Source: Trachelipus rathkii (taxonomy: Eukaryota; Arthropoda; Malacostraca; Isopoda; Trachelipodidae). From it: a DNA stretch of 28,462 nucleotides. The notes beneath the pieces were generated by a model that saw only the letters and a program-made list of their open reading frames with translations, had not been told where the DNA came from and did no database searches. The stretch covers positions 42,501-70,962 of the forward strand of contig JABUQX010065428.1 in the NCBI GenBank assembly GCA_015478945.1, given 5' to 3'. The position numbers and the translations under genes were made by a program. The number at the start of each line of letters is the position of its first letter. Positions within the stretch are counted from its first letter, which is position 1. Positions 11,165 through 21,664 of the stretch are shown here, piece after piece.

Positions 11165-11345
11165 TAGGATGAGTGTAAGTGTAAGTTGTATTAGTGGTGT
11201 TGTGTCGTGGGGCATGGTGCGTGGTGCCAGAAGGGCTATATAGTTCATAGTGTTGTATAAGTTGGTCATAGTGTCGGTTATAGCGAGGTGGTCATCGTGA
11301 AGTGTGTCTATTATCAGTGTGCATAGGTGTGTTAAGTGGTTAGTA
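11165..11345 (-). repeat. GTGTAAGTGT / GTCATAGTGT repeats, right copy
   Basis: This is the mirror of 2290-2400. The open frame at 11,132-11,416 on the minus strand is made of this repeat and is not called as a gene. Confidence 0.55.
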
Positions 11346-11494
11346 ACAGGGACTGAACTCATATCTTGTAGGAAGCTATTCCTAGCAGATTTGTATATAG
11401 CACCAATCCGATCCATGACGCTTATTACCTTAGGGTTAGCACTCTATATTAGGCTATTCTAGTCTGCAGGGGAGGCTAAAAAGGCTTGAAAAAA

Positions 11495-11640
11495 GGTGCA
11501 CTCATGGTTGCACTATGTGGCACTCCTTGCACTTGAATGTGGGCACTCACTGGCACTCACTTGGCACTCACTTGGCACTGCATTGGGCACTCATTGGCAC
11601 TCCTGACGTTGGCAGCTCAACTGGCACTCATCCTTGCACT
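11495..11640 (-). repeat. 12-base TTGGCACTCACT repeats, right copy
   Basis: About ten copies of TTGGCACTCACT-like units are present. They are the complement of the left-arm array and are more regular than it. Confidence 0.8.
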
Positions 11641-11879
11641 CTATCTAATACCTAACACACATCAAACATACCCAACCACACATACACCTAGACTACTCCT
11701 TTAACGGTGTTGGGCAGCCAATTAGAAGTGTAGAGGCGATCAAGTTGGGGCATCAAGCTAATGCTGAGGCATCAAAAAATTGTACCGTAAATACAAGGTT
11801 GGTAAGCGGGTGTTTGTCGTGAGTATGAAGTGTAAGATGTAAGTTGCTAGAATGGGTAAATTGTAAGATGTTATAGTGA

Positions 11880-11903
11880 AAGTTGCCATAGTGAAGTGTG
11901 TGT

Positions 11904-11945
<42 letters not shown>

Positions 11946-11996
11946 TGCTGTGTGTGTGTGTGTGTTGTGTGTTGTGTGTGTGGTTGTGTTGTGTTG
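11880..11996 (-). repeat. (GT)n microsatellite, right arm outer block
   Basis: This is a long run of GT dinucleotides with a few GTT and GTGG breaks. It mirrors the CA-rich tract near 1640-1720 of the left arm but is longer and purer. Confidence 0.85.
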
Positions 11997-12130
11997 TAGG
12001 TGTTCAGTGAGGAAAAGATCCATACAGGCCGTGTCAAGTTAGGAACGAAATAGTTAACGGTGGGCCACGCGTTGGGCAAAAATGGCGCGGGTTCAAAATT
12101 GACCCATGTAGACCAAAGGGTTGGTCGAAA

Positions 12131-12475
12131 ATTAGGGTTCTCAAAAAATAGGGTTCTCAAAAAAATAGGGTTCTCAAAAAATAGGGTTCTCAGAAAATAG
12201 GGTTCTCAAAAAGTAGGGAGTTCTCAAAATTAGGGTTCTCAAAAATTAGGGTTCCCAAAAAGGGTTCTCCAAAAAATAGGGTTCTCAAAAAGAGGTTCTC
12301 AAAAAATAAGTTCTCAAAAAAAATAAGGGGTCTCAAAAGAATTAGGGTTTCCTCAAAAATAGGGTTTAAATAAGTATTATGGGGTAAAAAAATTAGGGGG
12401 TTTCAAAATTAAATTATAGAGACTCAAAAATTAGGGTTCTCATAAAAATAGGGTTCTCAAAAATAGGGTTCTCAA
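12131..12475 (-). repeat. 16-base minisatellite, right copy (mirror of 1060-1410)
   Basis: This is the reverse complement of the left array, with units such as AAAAAATAGGGTTCTC. Several units read AATTAGGGTTCTC and so contain the telomere-like word TTAGGG. A more degenerate tail continues to about 12,660. Confidence 0.9.
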
Positions 12476-12659
12476 CCACCTGCCAAAATTATTTTTCTTT
12501 CAAAAAATTGGGGTTTCTGCAAAAATTAAGGGTGGGGTAGAGTACTGTTCTCACATTCAGGGTGTTTCTGGTGCAACCCTTCTTTTGAATAGGTTGCCCA
12601 AAGAATTAGGGTTGCCAGAAAAAAATTTGGGTCTCAAAAAATTTGGGGGTTTAAAAAAT

Positions 12660-13290
12660 TCCGTGGGCCAAAATGACCATGGATAGACAAAAGGGTTTGG
12701 TCGAAAAAAAGGTCATAGGCCCAAAAAGGTAAAGGCCAGAGAAAGGTCATAGGTCAGGTGATAAGGTCAAGTCTAAAAAAGGTCTGCGGTCAAAAGGTCA
12801 AAAGAAAGGTCGCGGTCATTTCCGTGCAAAATCCCTCCTATAACAAACCCTCGCCATTCACTTCTATTTTGCACTGTCTTCTCGCCTCTGCCAAACCTCA
12901 CATTCCTCTCCCTCAGGCATTTCTTTACTGACTCAATCACTTTTTCTTCGGTCTTTCCAGCCGTTCGATTCCCGGTCACCTCACCACTTATACCATTTCG
13001 CTTAACCAACTGAACTCATCACCATCCTTTTCTATATGATCAAACAACCATCTATAAGTACAATCTTCTTATTCTCTTCATTTACGACACTTTTCTTCCC
13101 GCCACACAACAATCACGTTCATTACTCCTTATCACCCCTCTCACACTAACACGCCCTCAGATTATTAATCTCTTAACAGACTGGCATCTTAGATCTATAC
13201 CTCTTTTTTCCACAAAAAGTTTTAAACTTTAGATGCATTACGAACTGTATAAACAACCATTATGCCGAAAGAAATTAAGCACTTTCAATT
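12660..13290. other. Outer right arm and its boundary, no gene seen
   Basis: Up to about 13,000 this mirrors the left outer arm. From there to 13,290 it is pyrimidine-rich and A-rich single-copy DNA with no clear partner. The 78-codon minus frame at 12,773-13,009 is not preserved in the left arm. Confidence 0.5.
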
Positions 13291-14700
13291 GGACTTTAAA
13301 GAATAATATAATTAATAATAATATTATAGTTATTTATTATTATTATTTATTATATTATTATTATTTATATTATTATTTTATTCATTATTATTATTATTTT
13401 ATATTATTATATTTTGATTATTTGATTATTAATGATTATTATTATTGATTATTTATTATTAATTGATTATATTATTATTATTGAGATTATTATTAATTAT
13501 TATTATTATTATTATTATTATCTATGTTATTATCTATATTATTATATTATTATTATATATATTGATAATATTAAATCGTTTATAATTAAGAATTATTATA
13601 ATTATAATATATACGATTCTAGAATATATTATCATAATATTATTATTAATATTATATTCATTATTATTATTCTTATTTATATTATTATTCATTTATTATT
13701 ATTATAATTATAATCAAGTATAATTAATGAATTATTAATTATAAGTATATTATAATTATAATTAATATTTAAATAATTATAATTATAATTATATATTATA
13801 GATTATATATATATTATCAATTATTTTATATTATTATTATTTATTATATTATTCTTTTTATGTATTATTATATTAATTTAATTAATTATTATCTATCTAG
13901 TGATTTATTATTATTATTATTATTATTATTTATTATTTTATATTATTGATTAATCTGATTTATTTAATATTATGATCTATTATGATCTATTATGATTAAT
14001 TATTATTATTATATTTATTATAGTTATAGATATTTACTATATTTATTATACTAAATATATGAAGTAATAATTATATATATATAGTGGTAATATATGAAAC
14101 AACTAATTAGGATATTACTATATTTATATAATACTGATTATATATTATATATTAGTGTAATATTATATTATCTATATATATATTATAATATGGTTGTGTA
14201 TACTATAGGTTATGTCTATGCATATTAGTTTAGCTAGTAGACTTCGAGTCTATTAGGATTAACTTAATACATATTGATTAATAGATTATTCATTGATTGA
14301 TATTATCTGACTTATATTATTGCACCTATTCATTATGTATAGTTATTTCATTGATGGATTATTACCTTTATTCAATGGTTCGACGTATTATTATTTTAGT
14401 GTGTTTTATTTTATAATCTCTTATTGTTTATTTTTTATATTTATTGATGTATTTATTTATTTTTGATATTATTTTTATTGTTTATTTGTTTATTTTATTT
14501 TTCATGAATGGTGGTAATCAGATTATAATATTACTGTATATTTTACGATTATTATAATTTTTAGAATTATATTATAATGATTATATTAATTTATAATTAT
14601 TGATTATTTATAATTTTGATATATAATTATTATAGTGTAAATTTATTATTATTTATTAATTAATTATTATTATTATATTAAGTTATCTTAAGTTAGGTTA
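13290..14700. repeat. Long (ATT)n / (TTA)n microsatellite tract
   Basis: About 1.4 kb consists of ATT trinucleotides, pure in places (for example about 13,500-13,520 and 13,905-13,930) and elsewhere broken by TATA and GATTA variants. Open frames reading as Tyr/Ile strings at 13,233-13,707 come from the repeat. Confidence 0.9.
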
Positions 14701-14985
14701 GGTCTTGACTGACTGTCCATGTATCTATTAATTTATTATTCTGTCTGGTATATTCATATGATTGATTATATATTAATTTCCTATTATTTATTAATTATTA
14801 AATTGATTTAGCTGTTGTAGTACGCCGATGATTTGGAATATATAATAAATGCCCAGGAAAAATTCTAGCAAAGACAAACTTGTTTTTTCATTCATTATTA
14901 TTTCAATAAGAATTCACTATTTTAAGACTGTTTCATAAGAGTTTTTAGAATTTTCGTATTATACTGACAATAACATACTTATGAT
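14700..14985. other. Short AT-rich single-copy stretch
   Basis: The tract loses its trinucleotide rhythm here (GGTTAGGTCTTGACTGACTG at about 14,697). I see no gene or RNA signature. Confidence 0.4.
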
Positions 14986-15091
14986 ATGTATATATATATA
15001 TATATATATACATATATCCTATATATATTATTATATATATATTATATATAATATAATAATATATAATTATCTATAATATATATAGTATTAC

Positions 15092-15122
<31 letters not shown>

Positions 15123-15210
15123 TTAATGATATATAAAACTATGTTAGTATATATATATATATAGCGGTATATATATAATAATGATATTAGTAATAGTATA
15201 ATATTATAAA
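14985..15210. repeat. (TA)n microsatellite cluster
   Basis: There are several runs of TA dinucleotides, the longest near 14,990-15,010 and 15,094-15,115, joined by ATAATATA spacers. Confidence 0.85.
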
Positions 15211-15225
15211 TATCATATTTAGTTG

Positions 15226-15400
15226 TTGGCCGAGCACCCAGAAAATTTGCGCCACTCGCATCGCCACCAAGCATCGGCGCACCTAGGGTAAGGCGCAACT
15301 ACTCTCCATCGCTACTGCACCAAAATGCCGGCGATCGCACATAGCATCGCACCCGCACGCACCGCAACCCGCAACCGCACTTGTGCTTCGGCTAGACCCT
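15226..15400. repeat. Third GC-rich island
   Basis: About 175 bases rich in GCGCC, CGCATCGC and CCGCAACC words lie between two (TA)n clusters. Composition and words (CGCAC, AAATTTGCGCC) recall the two islands in the palindrome arms (AAATTTCCCGGCGC), so it may be a diverged member of the same family. A frame covering part of it (15,071-15,298) is not protein-like. Confidence 0.55.
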
Positions 15401-15409
15401 TTTTATAGA

Positions 15410-15505
15410 TAAGATTATAATATATAATATTATATATAATATATATAATATATAATATAGTATAGTACGAAGAATTAGTTATATATATATATATATAATA
15501 TGATA
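15410..15505. repeat. (TA)n microsatellite, second cluster
   Basis: TATAATATA-type repeats follow the GC island, ending in a TA run at about 15,480-15,497. Confidence 0.8.
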
Positions 15506-18030
15506 CTCTAGGTATATAATTTCTGGGGACAGGCAGAGGAGGAGTGGTAAAAAAAGAAAGTTCAAGTTGTTTATAAAAATAATGATTTATTCTATATAGA
15601 CGTCGAGATTGTTACATCATTGGTGGAATTATTGTTTGGCAAAAATTTAACTCCGAACACATACCTTGGAGATTAAATAGAGTTGAAAAAAAAAAATGTT
15701 GCACTGTCGGTATCAGTCCAAGTGGAATTTGTTTAACTGGGTCGGTTGTCGTGGAGCACTATTTGTTGACATTATTCGCAATAGGATTCTTGCGGCGCAT
15801 AGCCAGAAGCAGGAACTCCTCTTATCAGCTTACCCGGTAGCTCCAGTGGGAAGAAGGCACTGGCCTAGTACGGAAGCGAGGAGACCTAGCCAGGTTTATA
15901 ATGGTAGGGTTGAGAATGTGGGTTTTATTGTCTACTACTTCAGACCATGAAAATGAGTACACTATCATATTGAATATCGAAGCCTCTGTCCCTGGAGCGG
16001 TGTCGTTGAACGTGTGAGAAATCTAATTAAATATAACAATTATATTAGGATTTTTAATGAAATAGTAGACGAGTGAATGGAATTGTTAAAAAATTATCGT
16101 TATATCTTTGAATCTAGTATTTTTATAATAATTCTCATCATTTGAAGTAGTGATTGGCAAATTGAGAATCGGTTATGTAGATAGTGTTCAAATGGATTAT
16201 AGGAGAAATTAAATCATTGGCTCGACTGTCATACGTGGCTCGCGACATGTGAGTCTTTGGAGGCAAAAATAGGGAAGGATTAGATTGTAACCCTGAGTGT
16301 TTGAGAATTAACATGATTTAATTTCTAATGAGGGATTAAAAGAGACTAAATTAGAGGATGTAATAAATGTAATTACAGTTCAACGTGGGTCTATGTTTCA
16401 GTATTTTGTTGAGTTGTTAGGGATAATTAGGTGTATACAAGTAATATTCTCTAAAGTGAAATATTTTATGGTAACATAAAAAATAAGATGATGGTGAATA
16501 AAGTAATAAATGGGTAATGAGATAAATTCACATTATAATAATTAATAGAATTTAATAATATCAATTTAATGGATTTTTAGCTAATTGCAATTATATTTCT
16601 TTCATTTATCATAAATGACCATTGAATATATTGAGAATAAATCGTACATAAATATACTATGAGATTTATAAACACTACTAACTGTTAATTTAATTAAACA
16701 GAGAGAGTTATATATGTATAATCATAATAAAATATATAATTAGAACTATATGAAAATTTTAAAAATGATAAGTAAATGAAATTTACACTAAAAGTAATAA
16801 TAAGTATTGATATAAGAACAATGAATGGGGTGGGTGCAAGATACTTACCATAACATTGAATTAATAAATTATATTGAAATAATATTAACACAAATAAATA
16901 TTATAATAATATTATTAGTATAATTTAACAGTTGAGATTTTTATGATTTATTATACATTTGTGAAAATGTTCTTCATTGAATCTGCAATTGTTTCGGTAT
17001 GTTATTTGTGCCCATTATCTGATGTATTACATTCTGTTGAGTCATACTATATTTAATGCTCAATATCAACTAAATTAGTCTAACATTTATGTTGTATATA
17101 AGCTCACATTACTTCTATGCAATAGTTAACTCATTATCAAATTGCTAATTTTATAGTTAATTGTTTATCTGTAATGTTTGGATTACCCTTCTAACAAGAA
17201 TCTTTATATATGATTAATGTTAAAAAATGGGAAATTTTAATGCAATTCAGAGAATTCCATCATTGGTTATCACAGTGGAAGGTGATAACATTTGAATGAA
17301 AATATATAAGAAATTATAACATCTATTCAATGTGCTTAGTTAGACCTTGGGTATTGCAGTCAAACGAGACAACGAATTCGAATCACTTTTAATAAATGAG
17401 TAATCTTAGTTTAATTTTTGGTGAGATAAACAGACAGACAGGATATGGTATTAAAGCACTTATGTTAAGTTTAAAATTTATTATAAATTATAAAGATCAA
17501 GAAGAAAGGCTTCTAATACCTTTACTATATTAATTAAAAGTTACTGATAAGTACACAAATATATTATTTTAAATGTTTTCAAAACTAAGTGAAAAAAATT
17601 TAAAACCAAGTCTATCCAATAGACAGCTATCGTATTGCCATAGTGGAATTATTTTATAAATATTTGAGAATTTATATATATATAAATTATATCAATATAA
17701 TCATTTAAAGAATAACGACAATTTGGCAAACAAATTTTTCTATAATATATAGGATTATGAAAATTAGTATTTTATTATTAATTTAAACGACCATTAAATA
17801 TAAATTGAATATTTATAAGTTATATTGTGGGTTATCGGTAATATTTAATAGTATGATGGGTATCGTAACATTCTTCTGGGGAGATTGGCGATGTCTTTAA
17901 GATGACAATCATATGTCACGATTATCCTTCAATAGAAGTATTTACTTCACCCGGGACGGTTATTACATAAATGATACCCTGGCAGTCACTCTTGTCTCTT
18001 CCTTAATTGTTTAGTGGGAGGATGGGGATA
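15505..18030. other. AT-rich intergenic stretch, no gene seen
   Basis: This is mostly unique AT-rich DNA. The 84-codon plus-strand frame at 15,696-15,950 begins just after an 11-A run and is less AT-rich than its surroundings. It shows no motif I recognise and has no supporting context. The remaining frames are short. Confidence 0.5.
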
Positions 18031-18033
18031 AGT

Positions 18034-18053
18034 AAAAAAAAAAAAAAAAAAAA
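18034..18053 (+). repeat. Run of 20 A followed by CCCC
   Basis: A pure poly(A) run ends sharply at CCCCTTGCGG. It could be the tail of a retroposed sequence inserted on the plus strand, but I see no recognisable body upstream and no clear target-site duplication. Confidence 0.5.
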
Positions 18054-19335
18054 CCCCTTGCGGATCTAGTATCGTAGTTCAATAAGGAGGGTTAATAATA
18101 AAAAATAAACTAGAAGGGTTATGTGCAAAAACTGGACGAAATTATATGGGTTTACAAATCACACTGAAATGCAAGTTACTTACATTGCTGTTTCTATGCT
18201 GTCGTCGAATTTAAGTAAATGAGGTTCGCCGTTTTTATATACAATGGTAAAATCTAAAAATAAATTAATTAAGAATTGTATTAAAATATTTCTTTTTTTA
18301 AAGAGTCCTACCGTGTATGATTTATACTTGAGAATTCTGTTTGTGATTCTGGTGAAAATTTAAAATCTGGGTACACTCCAAGTTTGATATGGTCTTCTGA
18401 TTACAGTAATTCTTAAGTTTAATGAATATCAAATCATTAAATGATAAAATGAGACTTCATATTAATGAAGTATTCTATTTTGAGTTGGATGTATGGATCC
18501 AATAATACTAAAGATAGAGAATCCTTCCAACATTCTTGATTAATAATTAAATGAAAATTAAAATTTATATAGATTTTTCGTAGGATATAAACTTATTTAG
18601 AGGCGAAAATAAGCTGATCAGGCATAAATTCAACTATTAATCCAAGATCTAATTTATATGCATAAGGCTGAATTTCTGAATCTTAAAACAAAATTTAAAA
18701 ATAAAATGCAAGCCTGATTATATAGGCTTGTTAAGTGGCTAGATTTAATTATTCAGAGTAAAAAATGAAAATAAAAGCAAGCTAATTATACAGCTTAAGG
18801 CTAATACTTAAATTAAATTCAATTTAAAAGAGTATTCTTAATATTAAATTAAACAATTAAGTGATCCACACTTTTATTGATTGCTCGATTTGCTTTGCAA
18901 TTTCATTTTTCGATTTTCAAATTTGTTTTATTCATTTTTAAAATTAAAAATATCTTTATTAATTTTTATTCTTTTTTAAATGAAATCCATATCTTTTACT
19001 AAAGATTTCTTAAAATGAAATAAATATCGTTTGTTGAAGGTTGTTTCTTATGGGGTTGGCCGACGAAAAGAAAAGTACTGGCCCCTGGGGCGGATAAAAA
19101 TAGAATTTTTTTTTCCGAATTCGTTATACGGACTTAAGAAAGAATATGGGGAAAACGTTAATACTTAAAAGAATAAGAAAGAAAAGAGTGTAGAACCTGT
19201 GTTTTGTTGTAATATAGGTGTACATAGACATAATTATAAAAACTTTAAAACTAGAGGTTTCTTTAAATCTATAAAAATAGAAATAAATATTTTTATTTAC
19301 AAAAAATTTATTACAATCTTACAGAGATTTTTAAC
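18054..19335. other. AT-rich stretch downstream of the Pol-like block
   Basis: No convincing gene is present. If the minus-strand Pol-like block is an LTR retrotransposon, its 3' LTR should lie here. I compared it by eye with 27.66-28.46 kb and saw only shared AT-richness. Confidence 0.4.
18709..18796 (+). repeat. Pair of related hairpins
   Basis: CAAGCCT (18,709-18,715) and AGGCTTG (18,724-18,730) form a 7-bp stem with an 8-base loop, GATTATAT. About 70 bases on, AAGCT (18,779-18,783) and AGCTT (18,792-18,796) form a 5-bp stem with a near-identical 8-base loop, AATTATAC. A third related word lies near 18,610. Confidence 0.5.
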
Positions 19336-19339
19336 TCTA

Positions 19340-20224
19340 GGAGGCGAAGTAGTGGAGTGTTAATTTCCTCTTCTAGTCATGCTCCTAATGGCAAAATCAA
19401 TCTGAGTTCTTTAACCGACGTGGTTCAGACGACCTCTTTGTGTTGTTTTTATCAGTTCTTGAGTGATCTGTGGTGGGGTAGAGGTGGTAGAGATTTCTTG
19501 CTCCTTTGCCGTTGTTTGGGCTTGCTTGTCACCTCTAAGTTCCACATCCCTCGAACCTCTGGTAATTGCTGGGTGAGTGTCTTACGGCGGATCTTTGTTT
19601 TCTTAGATCATCGGTCTTGCTGCGCTTCAGATGTTGATATATCCTATATTTCTTCTGGAGGTGGTTAGCCTCCATCATCTTTTTGGAAGTGCTGTCAGAA
19701 CTTGGTCACATTACCCCTACAGTTCCATCTCGCAAGCGTGGTGTTACCAATAGCATTCCTCTCTGGTACTTGCTGCTAATGGACAGGTCTTTCCTCGTGT
19801 TTCAGAACTGTCTGTAATATATGAATCCTCTTTGTTCTTGATTGTGATTGAGAGACGGTCTATATCCTCTAACTTGAGTTCTTGTTTGTGGACTGTAGAT
19901 TTTAATCCGAAGTCTACTTCCTTGGCGAGGAGGTATCCCGTATTCTTTCATTACATCGATCAGTTTGTGTTTCTATTACAGGATTTTTTGTCTTGTGTGT
20001 TGAATCCTCTGGTTATAGAATATTGTTGCATTCATAAACTTAGGGGGAATCCACGAAGAAGTGGTATGAGATTCTTGATCATCTACCTGTGTCGAGTCTA
20101 GCTTCTTGTCAGGTTTCCATACTTGTTTTTCTGTTGTATAACTTTCTGGATCCAAGAGTGTTTCTTTGTAATTGCTGTCTTTATTTTCTGTAGAGGCAAA
20201 GCTAGTAAAATTGAGGGATTCCAT
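19340..20224 (-). pseudogene. Last, unassigned segment of the Pol-like block
   Basis: An ATG at 20,224 starts a polar, Ser/Thr-rich frame (MESLNFTSFASTENKD), open to about 19,979. The same frame then continues to about 19,340 with few stops, while a second frame is also largely open near 19,940-19,740 and at about 19,575-19,400 (for example KEVDFGLKSTVHKQELKLE). The product is unknown. It lacks the long hydrophobic stretches and signal peptide expected of an envelope protein. It may be the C-terminal part of Pol or a small extra ORF. Confidence 0.35.
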
Positions 20225-20449
20225 TGTTAAATCTCTTTCTTTAAGATCGGAAGTTTGGGAAAGTGGTTGGTGTGAAACCGGGAAGATAATTCTGTTGAAT
20301 ATTAAACACGGTAAAGCATAAGCTTATTTGGCTCTTTGAATTTGATTTGACAATAAATAGGACGCTCAAATGCTTGCTTGTTCTAATTAGATGAACTTTG
20401 TTTCTGGGTTTCTTTTTACAGCATTACAAAAACATAATCGCTCCACTTT

Positions 20450-20731
20450 TTAATTCTCTTTTGTGTGGCCATGTGTTTGGTGTTTGGCTGTTCCAGTATG
20501 CCTTCTTAATGGTTTCTCTTTTTCTAGACTTTTCTCGTTGCTAAGTCTCTTATTGCTTCTATTCTTTCCACTACGACATCTTTTTTCCTGTTTGCTGATG
20601 CAATATTTTCTTATTTTTCTCGATTTCATTTTGTAAATGGAGATGACGTAAAATAGGCATTCGTAGGTTGAAGTCGTCTCTTTATTACCATTTGCTGCAG
20701 GACAAACATGGGTGGAGAATTGGAATCGCAA
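20450..20731 (-). pseudogene. Lysine/arginine-rich segment after the integrase core
   Basis: The frame overlaps the end of the integrase frame and then runs through a very basic tail (MKSRKIRKYCISKQEKR and further Lys-rich words) to a stop near 20,450. A basic C-terminal tail after the core is common in retroelement integrases and could serve DNA binding or nuclear entry. No chromodomain is visible. It is probably the same protein as the integrase, continued through a frameshift near 20,680. Confidence 0.45.
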
Positions 20732-21300
20732 ACGTGGGATCTATTAACTACGTATGTAATTATTGGCTTGATTTGAGTGCAGAAAGAGTAAGTTATTTCT
20801 GCACCAATCTCTTTATTGATTATGCCTTTTTGACGAATGACGGGGAGGGAATTTTCAATATCTGCATTCAATCTTTCAACTACAACATTTTGACTTGGTG
20901 TTTGTAGGGGCAAGGAATTATTTTAAACTTCTGTTTTATGCCTCCTAAGCTGTACCATATAGCTCTTTGAAGGCTCAGTGGAAGTTAAATCATCTTGGGC
21001 ATTTGTCGCGGAGGGCTAAAATTATTCTAGGGGCTCGACTTTATTCGGCTGGAGCATCATAACGGTTTACTTCTTTGCTTTTTGCAAGCCTTGGAGGCAA
21101 AATGTCCTTTGGCCGTTTCTTAGGTCTTTAGCAGTGCGACTATATTTTCGCGAGTATCTGAGGTCAATACAGTCTCTTGAAGACGAGTAATGGTGTTTTG
21201 GCTGCCTCTGAAATTGAACATGTTGGGAAGTTTTTTCCTATGCTTATATTCCTACGTGGGTACTGCTATAGAAAATTTTGGCAGTAGTTATAGGAAGAGC
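20665..21300 (-). pseudogene. Integrase core (rve-type, DDE) in broken frames
   Basis: Integrases of this family insert retroelement cDNA into the host genome. Several landmarks lie in family order. AALPITTAKIFYSSTHVG (about 21,300-21,247) recalls the usual LP-P-APF--IDHVGP entry to the core, with the expected first Asp not visible. A D-D pair lies at 20,989-20,994. AFKELYG (20,954-20,974, another frame) follows. PLQTPSQNVVVERLN recalls P-HPQ-NG-VER-N, with the likely catalytic Glu at 20,875-20,877. YVVNRSHVCDSNSPPMFVL (about 20,754-20,698) recalls the N---H--T--SP--L end of the core. The D-to-E distance is about 39 codons, close to the family's 35 given indels. At least two frame changes interrupt it, so no working protein is encoded as read. 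Confidence 0.7.
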
Positions 21301-21664
21301 TGCCATTGTGGTTCGATTGTTGTTTCTTCTGCCTTTTGGCTTGGAGGTCTAGGACCTTATATACGCTTGAGCACACGACACTGCGACTGAGAACAGTACA
21401 CTGTCCTTTACTACGTTACATCTGAATGAGGCAATACGGTATCTGTTCTCTCTAACGTCGTTTTTTTCAGTCCCTTCGTGTCTGTCCTCCATGCCTCTAC
21501 TTCCAAAGTGGCAGTAATTGGCTATTGATGGCTATAACTGAGTTTACGATCATGCGCTAGTCTGGTACTTTGTATTAATAAGGTTCCTTTTCTAGTTTTG
21601 GCATAGTACATACACTTCTTATGGAAATGTGTTGGGATTAAGTCTTGGGGTTTTCGGCTTAGCG

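Larger units (their letters stand above)
480..13000. repeat. Giant imperfect inverted repeat (palindrome) of about 12.5 kb
   Basis: Reverse-complementing the right half and laying it on the left half gives collinear matches from the outer ends to the centre. Examples are 541-566 with 12,911-12,935; 797-830 with about 12,720-12,753; 1735-1920 with about 11,735-11,905; 2698-2945 with 10,615-10,850; 5500-5670 with about 7985-8160; and 5800-5900 with about 7780-7870. Coordinate sums stay near 13,480-13,680, so distances from the centre at about 6833 agree within a few percent. Base identity is clearly lower, and by eye roughly two thirds to four fifths in the better stretches, with many small indels. 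It could be a real ancient palindrome or a fold-back read or assembly artefact. Confidence 0.9.
6834..13000 (-). repeat. Right arm of the giant inverted repeat
   Basis: It carries the same blocks as the left arm in mirror order and on the opposite strand. CA becomes GT, GAGAACCC becomes GGGTTCTC, and GTGCCA becomes TGGCAC. It ends near 13,000, just before the (ATT)n tract. No gene is recognisable in it. Confidence 0.85.

Noticed and set aside
11753..12160. 135-codon minus frame with a Thr/His string
   Set aside because: It runs through the GT microsatellite and the minisatellite, and the left arm has no equivalent frame.
13233..13707. Tyr/Ile-rich open frames
   Set aside because: They are direct translations of the (ATT)n microsatellite.
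15696..15950. 84-codon plus-strand frame
   Set aside because: No recognisable motif, a single isolated frame, and a start just after an A run. It cannot be separated from chance.
20045..20100. VDD word as a reverse-transcriptase YxDD box
   Set aside because: It lies downstream of the integrase in a Ser/Thr-rich stretch (STQVDDQES), lacks the preceding aromatic residue and hydrophobic surroundings, and is not in the expected place for a gypsy-type element.
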